A DNA stretch of 64,000 bases from Bremerella cremea (lineage in GTDB: Bacteria; Planctomycetota; Planctomycetia; Pirellulales; Pirellulaceae). The DNA lies in contig NZ_QPEX01000045.1 in assembly GCF_003335505.1 (NCBI RefSeq), positions 186,001-250,000 of the forward strand, read 5' to 3'. The stretch's first letter is position 1. Each line of letters begins with the position of its first letter. Below, one piece after another: positions 8,712 through 16,521 of the stretch. A model generated the notes under the pieces. It had not been told where the DNA came from. It ran no database searches and worked only from the letters and a program-made list of their open reading frames with translations. The translations under genes were made by a program, and so were the position numbers.

Positions 8712-8860
8712 GGGTGCCATGTTCACGTCTTCGTGAGCATGCCTCTTAAGGCCATCCTCTTCGCCTAAGGATATTGAATCGTGGCCGAGTGCAGGCATCC
8801 AAACTATCTGTAAATCCCAACCAGCTCGTCATGCTCACGCGGACGTGAGGCATGGCACCC
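8712..8860. repeat. Pair of inverted REP-like hairpins
   Basis: Two similar units face each other: 8712-8741 (GGGTGCCATG, then TTCACGTCTTCGTGAGCATG) and 8830-8860, whose reverse complement is GGGTGCCATG, then CCTCACGTCCGCGTGAGCATG minus its last base shown here. Each is itself a hairpin (CATG-TCACG with CGTGAGCATG around a 4-base loop). About 90 bp lie between them with no gene. Paired, inverted, palindromic intergenic units are what REP/BIME families look like. Transcribed together they would form one long stem. Confidence 0.65.
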
Positions 8861-9003
8861 GATGCCGGTAGCGATGTTGGGACCGCCGACCTGAAGTGAC
8901 AATCCTCGGCAGACGTCTTGAGCCCCAACAGCCGGGATGGTTTGATAAGGTGCGTTGTTTGCCCTGTCGACCGGGGTGGTTTGTTTGTTCTGAAGGACGT
9001 TTG

Positions 9004-9576
9004 ATGTCACGTTTACATTTGCGGCTGATCATGGTGGCAGTGATTATCGTCGTTTCGTTGATCAGCTCGATCTATCAAACCGAGCCGGACAATCGCCCGC
9101 AGGCGCCGACCAAGCCGATGGAAGTCACCATCGAGAATCCGGTGCATGAGATCCCTGGCGATGCCAAGCTCGACGGCGAAAAACCAGCCGCATCCTCTTC
9201 GAGCGAAACGGACGACCTGGCAGCGCTGAATCGTGGCGTGCTCGATAGTCCGGAAGAAGTGGCGGTTGTGCAGCACATTGTGCAACATGGCACACTTCCC
9301 GACTCGTTTATCACCAAGCGCGAGGCAGATAAGTTGGGCTGGAATGCCTCGCAAGGAAACTTGGGGAAAGTCGCCCCTGGCAAGAGTATCGGGGGAGATC
9401 GCTTCTACAACCGGGAAGGAGAGTTGCCCGAAGCCCCAGGCCGCAAATATTTCGAGGCCGACTTGGACTACCACGGAGGCCACCGCGGCGCAGAGCGGTT
9501 GGTTTATTCCAACGACGGGCTGATCTTTGTAACCCGCGACCATTACCGTTCGTTTCAACAGGTGAAAACCCACTAA
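9004..9576 (+). CDS. Barnase-family extracellular ribonuclease, membrane-anchored
   Basis: A 190-residue protein. An N-terminal hydrophobic segment (LRLIMVAVIIVVSLISSIYQ) and a Pro/Ser/Glu-rich linker (about 26-75) lead to a complete barnase domain (about 82-188). The match is close and collinear: PDSFITKREADKLGWNAS, GNLGKVAPGKSIGGDRFYNR, EADLDYHGGHR and RDHYRSF. The catalytic and substrate residues of Bacillus barnase are all kept: Lys105 (K27), Glu151 (E73), Arg161 (R83), Arg165 (R87) and His180 (H102). It should be an active guanyl-preferring RNase that is exported or tethered. ATG 9004 has AAGGA upstream and begins at the hydrophobic segment. The stop overlaps the start of the barstar gene (TAATG). 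Confidence 0.92.
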   Translation: MSRLHLRLIMVAVIIVVSLISSIYQTEPDNRPQAPTKPMEVTIENPVHEIPGDAKLDGEKPAASSSSETDDLAALNRGVLDSPEEVAVVQHIVQHGTLPDSFITKREADKLGWNASQGNLGKVAPGKSIGGDRFYNREGELPEAPGRKYFEADLDYHGGHRGAERLVYSNDGLIFVTRDHYRSFQQVKTH

Positions 9577-9866
9577 TGCCCAGCACTAACGAACGCCGCG
9601 TGGTGGTCCCGGCGAGCCTGACCTCGCTAGAAGCCATTTACACATTTCTGCAAGCGAACCTCGACTTCCCCAGCTACTTCGGGCACAACCTCGACGCCCT
9701 GTTCGACTGCGCGACCAGCGACATCACCGAGCCTGTTTGCCTGGCCTGGCCCCGGCACTGGGACTCTGGCAATCCTTATCTATGGTGGAAAGGATTGAAG
9801 GTGCTAGACACGCTAAAAGACGCCGCCGCAGAGAACGAGTGCTTGCGGATTGAACTGGTGGGCTGA
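9576..9866 (+). CDS. Barstar-family RNase inhibitor
   Basis: A 96-residue cytoplasmic inhibitor, close to barstar's length. The barnase-binding helix is recognisable as YFGHNLDALFDC: both acidic residues that plug the RNase active site (D35 and D39 in barstar) are present, while Trp38 of barstar is Phe here. A later strand is WPRHWDSG. Its ATG overlaps the barnase stop by one base, so the two are probably translated together and the inhibitor protects the cell before the RNase is exported. A long hairpin terminator follows at 9903. Confidence 0.9.
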   Translation: MPSTNERRVVVPASLTSLEAIYTFLQANLDFPSYFGHNLDALFDCATSDITEPVCLAWPRHWDSGNPYLWWKGLKVLDTLKDAAAENECLRIELVG

Positions 9867-9902
9867 TTCCCTCAGCCGAAGCACCTTCGTGCAAGAAACG
9901 GA

Positions 9903-9944
9903 GAAAGGACGGAGGCCGTTTGTCGCCTGGCCATCCGTCCTTTC
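9903..9944. terminator. Hairpin between barstar and the convergent sigma factor gene
   Basis: A long stem: GAAAGGACGGAGGCC pairs with GGCCATCCGTCCTTTC, with one bulged A and an 11-base loop. It is symmetric enough to serve both convergent genes. The T-run after it is short (TTTC). Confidence 0.75.
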
Positions 9945-9991
9945 ACACACCCAATCAGGAGAACACTTGCAATGCGAGAGGGCTCGCTTCG

Positions 9992-11527
9992 TTACGCGGT
10001 TTCGGCGGTATCGGAAGCGGCAATGATGTCTTCGGCACCTTCCAGGAAGCTGGCCAAACCACGCGAGCGGTAAGGTTGTTGCAGCTTGCGGACGGCCTTC
10101 GATTCGATTTGGCGAACGCGTTCACGAGTGACGCTGAAGATCTTACCGACCTCTTCCAGCGTGTAGGCGTAACCGTCGGTCAGGCCGTAGCGGAGGCGAA
10201 TGATTTCTCGTTCGCGGTGGTTGAGGTGCTGCATCACTTCCCCCAGACGCTCTTTCAAAGCTTCCTGGTGGGTTTCGTACAACGGGTCATCGTTGCGGTG
10301 ATCTTCTAAGAATTCGCCGAAGAAGCTGTCGTCGTGATCGCCGACCGGTTGATCGAGCGAAAGAGGATTGCGGTTCATCTTGACGATGACCTTGGCATCG
10401 TCGACCGAAATATCCATCCGCTGGGCGACTTCTTCCGGCGATGGCTCGCGGCCCAGTTCCTGCACCAATTCACGTGTGACGGCACGTACCTTACCCATGG
10501 TGTCGATCATATGTACCGGTACGCGAATCGTACGACTTTGATCCGCAATCGCTCGGGTAATCGCCTGACGAATCCACCAGGTGGCGTAGGTCGAAAACTT
10601 GTAGCCTCGTTCATGCTCGAACTTGTCGACCGCTCGCATGAGGCCTGTGTTTCCTTCTTGGATCAAGTCGAGGAAGCTGAGACCACGGTTGCGGTATTTT
10701 TTGGCGATCGAAACGACCAAACGCAGATTACCAGCCGAAAGGCGACGCTTGGCGGCATCGTATTCTTCCTGGTATTCGGCAATCTTCTGAACACGACGGC
10801 GAAGCGTAGCCGGGCTTTCTAAGGTAACCCGCATCAAACCGCGTAGTTCCTTTTGCATGTCTTCCAGCGATTGACCATTGAGATGCCCACCGTATTCGCG
10901 AGCCAGCTCGATGTTTTCGAGCAAGGTGTCCATGCGGTGCGAGATTTCTCGCAACTTGGACAGTTGCGGAGTGATCTTGTTGGTTCGCAGGTTCAGTTCT
11001 TCAACAAGTTGAACTCCCTTGCTGCGGCGGCGGCAGAGACGCTTCCACGCATTTTGGCGATCGGCCGGGCTGGCCTTAATCGAGATAGCAATTCGCCAGT
11101 CGGCGGCGTTGGCTTCCAGCATTGCCTTGAGCGTGATCAGGTTCGGAACAATCCGCTTCATGATCAGCTTCTTTTCCTTGGCATTGGTCACCGAGACTTC
11201 CACGGTGCGGTCCAAGCGAAGTTGGCCATCGCGAACCTTCGAGAGCTGCTCGAACGCGTGACGCAAGATTAGATCGTTGGCAATCACCGCATGGCGGAAA
11301 CGACTACGCCACTTGTCGATTTGGGTAGCGGCAGAGATTTCTTCGGCCCGGGTCAGCATCGGAATCTCGCCCATCTGCATCAAGTACATCCGGACAGGGT
11401 CGTCGACCTGACTGACTTCTTCAACGACTTCTTCTTCATCAGCCGTATCGCTGACAACGGACAAGTTGTTGATCGAAACCGAATCGAAATCATCATCTTC
11501 GTGAAAAGCTTCGTGCGAGTGAGCCAT
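9992..11527 (-). CDS. Primary RNA polymerase sigma factor (sigma-70, RpoD/SigA type)
   Basis: A 511-residue housekeeping-type sigma factor. After an acidic N-terminus (HEDDDFDSVS) come region 1.2 (DPVRMYLMQMGEIPMLTRAE), a long non-conserved region, region 2 (NLRLVVSIAKKYRNRGLSFL, LIQEGNTGLMRAVDKFEHER, FSTYATWWIRQAITRAIADQ) and region 3. Region 4 has EREIIRLRYGLTDG and the helix-turn-helix LEEVGKIFSVTRERVRQIE. It directs RNA polymerase to the general -10/-35 promoters. I chose ATG 11527 because GGAG stands 10 bases ahead; ATG 11542 and an upstream ATG at 11632 have no ribosome site. It ends convergently with the barstar gene. Confidence 0.93.
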   Translation of the reverse strand: MAHSHEAFHEDDDFDSVSINNLSVVSDTADEEEVVEEVSQVDDPVRMYLMQMGEIPMLTRAEEISAATQIDKWRSRFRHAVIANDLILRHAFEQLSKVRDGQLRLDRTVEVSVTNAKEKKLIMKRIVPNLITLKAMLEANAADWRIAISIKASPADRQNAWKRLCRRRSKGVQLVEELNLRTNKITPQLSKLREISHRMDTLLENIELAREYGGHLNGQSLEDMQKELRGLMRVTLESPATLRRRVQKIAEYQEEYDAAKRRLSAGNLRLVVSIAKKYRNRGLSFLDLIQEGNTGLMRAVDKFEHERGYKFSTYATWWIRQAITRAIADQSRTIRVPVHMIDTMGKVRAVTRELVQELGREPSPEEVAQRMDISVDDAKVIVKMNRNPLSLDQPVGDHDDSFFGEFLEDHRNDDPLYETHQEALKERLGEVMQHLNHREREIIRLRYGLTDGYAYTLEEVGKIFSVTRERVRQIESKAVRKLQQPYRSRGLASFLEGAEDIIAASDTAETA

Positions 11528-12165
11528 GGGTGCGTTCTCCATCGTTGGTATTTTTGACGACCGTGTTGACCACGATCGGGCGACACCACGATGAAATGCA
11601 CCCCCTGTGCCGAAAGGTATATTTTGCGTCAAAAGAATACCCTAACTTATTACTACATAAAACGTTGCAGCAATTCAGTCCGATCTAGTTTGCATCGTGG
11701 ATGTTGCCCTAGAGCAACAAATCAGGCCGAAAACCGGTTGATAATTTCCACCAACGCACCCTAGATTTGCCGCCAACCCCAGTTGTTAGTCCAAGAAGTT
11801 GGAGGGAAGGCCGCCGAATTTCGTTCCCTAGAACTGGTCCAAGAGGAAATCCAGAGCAAAATCGGTACTTTTTAACTAGGCTAGGCACCGCGCAGGCAGG
11901 GTCCCGGACGGCGTGAGGTTGTTTGGCATCATCGCACCCAGGGCCAAACAACAGGCGGGCGTGGCATACAGGAGAAATAACCAGGCAACGCCATTTCTGC
12001 CTTAGATTAATTGCCCGTTTTTGAAAGAATACTCCCTAAATGGCGTCATTGATTTCCCCTCATAAAGGCGAATTGCCCCGGTAGTTCTTTTTTGCACGAT
12101 CATGCTACGATGAACGTGTAGTCGAATTGTTTCCTCCTAACCCCAACTGCCTCATCGTGATCAAG
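11528..12165. other. Long divergent intergenic region
   Basis: About 640 bp upstream of both the sigma factor gene and the crotonase gene. It contains a small hairpin (TGTTGC, CCTAGA, GCAACA near 11702-11719) but no gene with a ribosome site. A TTGACG motif near 11630 on the minus strand lacks a matching -10. I see no further structure that I can name. Confidence 0.45.
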
Positions 12166-12951
12166 ATGTCAGAGCCCCAGATCAAGGTTAAAGTTCACCA
12201 GAACGTAGGAACCATTTCGCTGCATCGCGATGAGAAACGGAATGCGTTGACGCGTTCGATGATCTTCGACCTGATTCAAGCTTTTCGTGACTTGCATGGC
12301 GAAAAGAAGGTACGAGCGATCGTGCTGACCGGGGGCGGAGCGGCGTTCTGTGCTGGCTTGTGCTTGGAAGAGATGCACGCAATCGTCCAAGAAGACGACA
12401 ACCAAGATCGCTGGCATCAAGACACCACCAGCTTAGCCGAGCTGTTGCAGCAAATGCTGCAATTCCCTAAGCCGATTATCGCGGCGGTGAATGGTCCGGC
12501 AATGGGCTTAGGTGCCGGACTTGCTTTGGCCGCCGACATTGTAATTGCCAGTCCAGAGGCGACCTTTGGCTTTCCTGAGCCGAAACGCGGTATTGTCTCG
12601 GGGCTTTGCACTCCGCTGCTGCATTTCCGAGTAGGAGGAAGCCACGCGGCCAGATTGCTGCTAACAGGAGAAGCGGTTTCCGCCGAACGGGCCCTTCAAA
12701 TAGGTTTGGTCAGCGAGCTTGTCTCGTTGAATAACCTGTGGGCACGTGGCGCCGAACTTACTCAACAGATCGCCCAGTCGGCTCCTCAGGCAATTCAGCT
12801 TACCAAGAAGCAACTCAACGAAACGGTTGGCGAGCTGCTTGAGATGCACATCGCTTTAGGAGCAGCCGCAAGTGCTACCAGTCGCACGACCGAAGCCGCC
12901 AAAGAAGGTTTGACCGCATTCGTCGAAAAACGGGAACCACAGTGGCCATAA
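12166..12951 (+). CDS. Enoyl-CoA hydratase/isomerase (crotonase) family protein
   Basis: A 261-residue crotonase fold enzyme acting on acyl-CoA substrates. Oxyanion-hole motifs are seen at GGGAAFCAGLCLEEM and at AAVNGPAMGLGAGLALAADI. The typical first motif (RDEKRNALTRSMIFDLI) and FGFPEPKRGIVSG are also present. Where classical hydratases have a second Glu, this protein reads FPEPKRG, as they do, so hydratase activity is plausible, but substrate and pathway are unknown and no beta-oxidation genes are adjacent. ATG 12166 is preferred because family members start near MSEPxIKV; an in-frame ATG at 12127 gives an unlikely leader. The upstream ribosome site is weak. Confidence 0.88.
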   Translation: MSEPQIKVKVHQNVGTISLHRDEKRNALTRSMIFDLIQAFRDLHGEKKVRAIVLTGGGAAFCAGLCLEEMHAIVQEDDNQDRWHQDTTSLAELLQQMLQFPKPIIAAVNGPAMGLGAGLALAADIVIASPEATFGFPEPKRGIVSGLCTPLLHFRVGGSHAARLLLTGEAVSAERALQIGLVSELVSLNNLWARGAELTQQIAQSAPQAIQLTKKQLNETVGELLEMHIALGAAASATSRTTEAAKEGLTAFVEKREPQWP

Positions 12952-13250
12952 TCGGAAGTGTCTGCCACAGGAAAGAATTCCCAAAAACGTGCCGCGATCT
13001 ACTTAGCTAGAAGCGATCCCTTTCTCAAGTACGGTCTCCCGAAAGACAACCAGTTGACGGGGAACCGTATGACTCTATGATGTTATTTCAATGGTAGGTT
13101 TTCTTAACCTGCCGTGCCGGCCTATGGCAGCCCGGCTTAGGTTTACGAACGAGAACTCGCGAAGGGCGCGTTTCGAAACTTGAGTCGTACCGAGATACCT
13201 TGGTACTCATAAAGCTTCCCATCGCCATATCTATTGAAGCCGGCAACAAC
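12952..13250. other. Leader region of the heme oxygenase-phytochrome operon
   Basis: About 300 bp without a gene. It holds two small hairpins: GGTAGGTT/AACCTGCC around TTCTT (13093-13113) and GAGTCGTACC/GGTACTC around a 10-base loop (about 13181-13209), 40 bp before the heme oxygenase start. They may be leader RNA structures; no known riboswitch pattern is recognised. Confidence 0.4.
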
Positions 13251-13844
13251 ATGAGTGTTAGTGATCTTCTTAAAACCGAGACTAGCGAACTGCATACGGC
13301 AGTCGAGCAATCGATTGATTGGTCCGGTTGGCTGAAGACAATTCCCCAGTACGAACAGTTCTTAATCCGGATGGTCAGCTTCCTGCCGGAAGTCGATCAA
13401 CGTCTTGATCAACTGTTAGCCGTGCCGGAAGACTGGTTTCGTAAGCGGAGGAAAGGGGAATGGGCCTTGTCCGATCTTTGCGCCCTACGCGATTCCGATC
13501 TACACGCAGGTAGTGAAGAGCCGGCGATTGCTCCTTCAGCCGATACCAGTCAATTTACCTGGATCGCTGATGCGCCGACGGCGGCAGGGGTTCTGTATGT
13601 CTTGGAGGGCTCCACGATGGGAGGTCAGCAACTTTGCCATCTTGTCCGAAACAGTTTTCCTGCTGAGGCAGAGGTTCCGCTGAAATATCTGAACGGATAT
13701 GGAACGAATACGAGAAGCCGGTGGCAGCAGACCAAGGCCTGGCTCGATCAGTTTTTAGAGGCCACGGCTGACCAAGCCAAGGCAGTGGATGCCGCTAAGA
13801 AGATGTTTGTGGTTTATGGAGAGCAGTTGGGTAGCCAGAAATGA
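13251..13844 (+). CDS. bphO: Heme oxygenase (biliverdin-producing), phytochrome-linked
   Basis: A 197-residue heme oxygenase of the bacterial BphO/HemO type, which opens heme to biliverdin IXalpha with release of CO and iron. The proximal heme ligand is His15 in TSELHTAVE, and the distal-helix motif is VLEGSTMGGQQL. Biliverdin is the chromophore of the phytochrome encoded next: the two genes overlap by 4 bp (ATGA at 13841-13844), which implies an operon and coupled translation. The ATG at 13251 agrees with the family start; an in-frame GTG-type start further up at 13200 is less likely. Confidence 0.92.
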   Translation: MSVSDLLKTETSELHTAVEQSIDWSGWLKTIPQYEQFLIRMVSFLPEVDQRLDQLLAVPEDWFRKRRKGEWALSDLCALRDSDLHAGSEEPAIAPSADTSQFTWIADAPTAAGVLYVLEGSTMGGQQLCHLVRNSFPAEAEVPLKYLNGYGTNTRSRWQQTKAWLDQFLEATADQAKAVDAAKKMFVVYGEQLGSQK

Positions 13845-16120
13845 CGAAATCGGAACCGAACAACACAGCCTCCTCGGTTGACCTGACCAATTGCGATCGA
13901 GAGCCCATCCATCTGGCTGGTGCCGTTCAACCGCATGGTGCGTTGCTAGCCTTTCAGCTGGGCGACCTCACGCTGCGTCATGCCTCGACCAATATTCCGC
14001 AGTGGCTAGGCACAATGCCTGAGCCCGGCACTCCTTTGGCTTCTTTACTGGACGACGACTCGGTCCTACTGCTGCACAAAGTTGCTACCGGCCTACGGGC
14101 TGTCGTGCGTCCTATGCAACTGCGTAGCAGGGCAGGGGAGTCACAAGCTTCGCTCTCGGCCGCAGCGCATGTGTACAAAGGCATGCTCATTGTCGAGCTG
14201 GAACAGCCCCGTGTTGCCAACGGCACATCCAAGAAGCCAGAAGAGTTGAGCTTACCGCTACAACTTACCAAAGCGAATCAGCGGCTGCAGCAATGCCTTA
14301 GCTTGCCGGAACTTTATCAGGCAATCACGGACGAAATTCGCGATATGAGTGGGTTCGATCGTGTGATGCTCTATCGCTTTGCTGAAGACAGCCATGGCGA
14401 GGTGATCGGCGAGTCGGTCGTTGCAGGGAAAGAACCGTTTCTGGGCCTGCATTACCCGGCCACCGATATCCCAGAGCAAGCTCGCCGCTTGTATGTTCTC
14501 AATACGGTGCGTTCCATCGGCGACGTGAACGCTAATCCAGTGCCGATCGTGCCGAGTTGCCACGCTGATGCCGAATTGCCACTTGATTTGAGCCTGAGCT
14601 GTTTCCGCGCGGTGTCACCGATTCATATCGAGTATCTACAAAACATGGGCGTCCAAGCGTCGATGTCGATCTCGATTGTCATCGATAATCAATTGTGGGG
14701 ACTGATTGCCTGCCATCACTATTCAGCCAAACCGCTGCTCCTCGAAGAGCGAGCGGCGTGTGAAATCATGGGTTTGGTGGCTGGCAACTACCTTTCGGCA
14801 CGAGTTCAATCCGAGGTCAACAAAGAACGCGTTCGCCGCCGCCAACATTACCATCATGTCCTCGATCAGATCACACGAATAACCAACATTTGGCAATCGG
14901 TCGAGAAAATTTGGCCTGACCTGCGAGAAATTGTGGAAGCAAGTGGCTTGGCCGTCGCCACGGATCGCAAATGTCATCTGATCGGCTCCACGCCTGATAC
15001 TCAGACGGTTCAAGCGATTATCAAGCGGCTAGAGGCTCGGCCCGAGGACGCCACCAAGATCTGGTCAACCCATTCGCTGGCCGAGAGCTTCCCTGAGCTA
15101 TCTACCCAAACCGTGGGAGCTGCGTGCGGCTGCTTGGCGGTTCGCTTATTCGCCCCCGACGTCAATTGGCTATTGTTTTTTCGTGATGAGTACGTCAGCG
15201 AGGTTACCTGGGCAGGCAATCCCGAAAAGTCGACCATTAAGTCCGGTGACGGTGTTCGGCTTTCCCCCCGTAAATCTTTCGAGGAATGGAAGACGACCGT
15301 CCATCGCCAATCGCGTCGTTGGTCGCTGGTCGACCGCGAGATGGCCGAAGAGCTTCATAGTGGGCTGATGGAGCTACTTAGCTTGAGGGCTGCTGAGCTG
15401 CATCGCCTAAACGAGGAACTCGCCAAGATCAACGCCGATCTTGACGCGTTCGCTTATGCCGCCTCTCACGATCTGCGGGAACCACTGCGAGGGATCAAGC
15501 AGACCATTTTCCTCTTGCAACATGAACTTGGGGAAAGCATCAACGATGCGACTGACTCGCGCCTAAAGTCGCTCTCAAAACTAGCATCTCGCATGGACGA
15601 GCTTGTTCAGGGGCTTCTCAGATTATCCCGCGTTGGCCAAGCCAACCTCGAGTTCGAAAAGGTCTCGTTACGAGAACTTGTGGAAGAAGCCGTGGAAATG
15701 GTCGTTGGTCGACCGACTCCCCAGGGAATCGAGATCGTTATTGCGGGAGAGACCCTCCTTTGGGCGGACTACCTCTGTCTACGGGAGTTATTTACAAACT
15801 TGATTTCCAATAGTTTAAAGTACAACACAAGTGAGATAAAACGTTTGGAAATAGGGGTTTTAGAAGATCACCACCTAGCCAATTCGAAGGAAACAGTGCT
15901 ATTTGTTCGAGATAACGGTATAGGAATTGCATTAGAGGCTCAACAAGACGTATTTCAGATTTTTCGCCGCCTGCACCTTCCCGATCAGTTCGGTGGAGGC
16001 TCAGGTGCTGGCCTGACGATTTGTAAGAAGATCGTCGACCGGCATGGGGGTGAAATCTGGATTGAATCGGAACCAGGCCTTGGTTCCACCTTCTTGTTTA
16101 CGCTGGAACAGGTAGATTAG
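13841..16120 (+). CDS. bphP: Bacteriophytochrome sensor histidine kinase
   Basis: A 759-residue red/far-red photoreceptor with the order PAS-GAF-PHY-HisKA-HATPase. The biliverdin-binding Cys is Cys18 (LTNCDREPIHLAGAVQPHG), as in all bacteriophytochromes. The GAF domain has the chromophore motif HYPATDIPEQAR, and the PHY tongue keeps the PRxSF signature (SPRKSFEEW). The kinase H-box is YAASHDLREPLRG, with His543 as phosphoacceptor, and the ATP-binding domain shows an N-box (FTNLISNSLKYN) and GGGSGAGLTICKKIV. It is cytoplasmic and should phosphorylate the regulators encoded just downstream. It overlaps the heme oxygenase gene by 4 bp and is followed after 2 bp by the next gene. Confidence 0.95.
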   Translation: MTKSEPNNTASSVDLTNCDREPIHLAGAVQPHGALLAFQLGDLTLRHASTNIPQWLGTMPEPGTPLASLLDDDSVLLLHKVATGLRAVVRPMQLRSRAGESQASLSAAAHVYKGMLIVELEQPRVANGTSKKPEELSLPLQLTKANQRLQQCLSLPELYQAITDEIRDMSGFDRVMLYRFAEDSHGEVIGESVVAGKEPFLGLHYPATDIPEQARRLYVLNTVRSIGDVNANPVPIVPSCHADAELPLDLSLSCFRAVSPIHIEYLQNMGVQASMSISIVIDNQLWGLIACHHYSAKPLLLEERAACEIMGLVAGNYLSARVQSEVNKERVRRRQHYHHVLDQITRITNIWQSVEKIWPDLREIVEASGLAVATDRKCHLIGSTPDTQTVQAIIKRLEARPEDATKIWSTHSLAESFPELSTQTVGAACGCLAVRLFAPDVNWLLFFRDEYVSEVTWAGNPEKSTIKSGDGVRLSPRKSFEEWKTTVHRQSRRWSLVDREMAEELHSGLMELLSLRAAELHRLNEELAKINADLDAFAYAASHDLREPLRGIKQTIFLLQHELGESINDATDSRLKSLSKLASRMDELVQGLLRLSRVGQANLEFEKVSLRELVEEAVEMVVGRPTPQGIEIVIAGETLLWADYLCLRELFTNLISNSLKYNTSEIKRLEIGVLEDHHLANSKETVLFVRDNGIGIALEAQQDVFQIFRRLHLPDQFGGGSGAGLTICKKIVDRHGGEIWIESEPGLGSTFLFTLEQVD

Positions 16121-16122
16121 CG

Positions 16123-16509
16123 ATGCCTCCCATACTGGTTTGTTTTGTGGAAGATAGTGACTTGGATTTCGAGCTGGGGCGTATGGCCATCCAGCTTGAA
16201 AACCCGCTCACAAGGATTTTGCGAGCGAAGTCCTGCCAGGACGGACTGAAGCTCATGGAAGACAATGATCCTCAGTTAATGATCCTAGATTTAAACCTGC
16301 CAGGATGCGATGGGTTCCGAATCCTAAAGCACATTGCCCAGGCGATTCCTGATCGTTTGCGCCGAATCGTGGTCTTTACCACTTCGTCCAATCCTCAAGA
16401 TCGCACCCGGGCCTTAGAACTCGGTGTCTCAGACTTTCAAACCAAGTCAGCCGACCCAGAAGAATACCTGCAGACGGTTCGCCGCATGATGTCATCGTCG
16501 CTCAGCTAA
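16123..16509 (+). CDS. Single-domain response regulator (Rcp1-like)
   Basis: A 128-residue stand-alone receiver. The acidic pocket is ED at residues 10-11 (CFVEDSDLD), the phosphoacceptor is Asp56 (LMILDLNLPGCDG), the conserved Thr/Ser pair is in FTTSSNP, and the Lys is in FQTKSADP. It belongs to the Rcp1 group that takes phosphate from phytochrome kinases, which fits its place 2 bp after the phytochrome gene. It has no output domain, so it must pass the signal on, perhaps to the hybrid kinase encoded next. Confidence 0.92.
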   Translation: MPPILVCFVEDSDLDFELGRMAIQLENPLTRILRAKSCQDGLKLMEDNDPQLMILDLNLPGCDGFRILKHIAQAIPDRLRRIVVFTTSSNPQDRTRALELGVSDFQTKSADPEEYLQTVRRMMSSSLS

Positions 16510-16521
16510 GTCAGGCTTATT

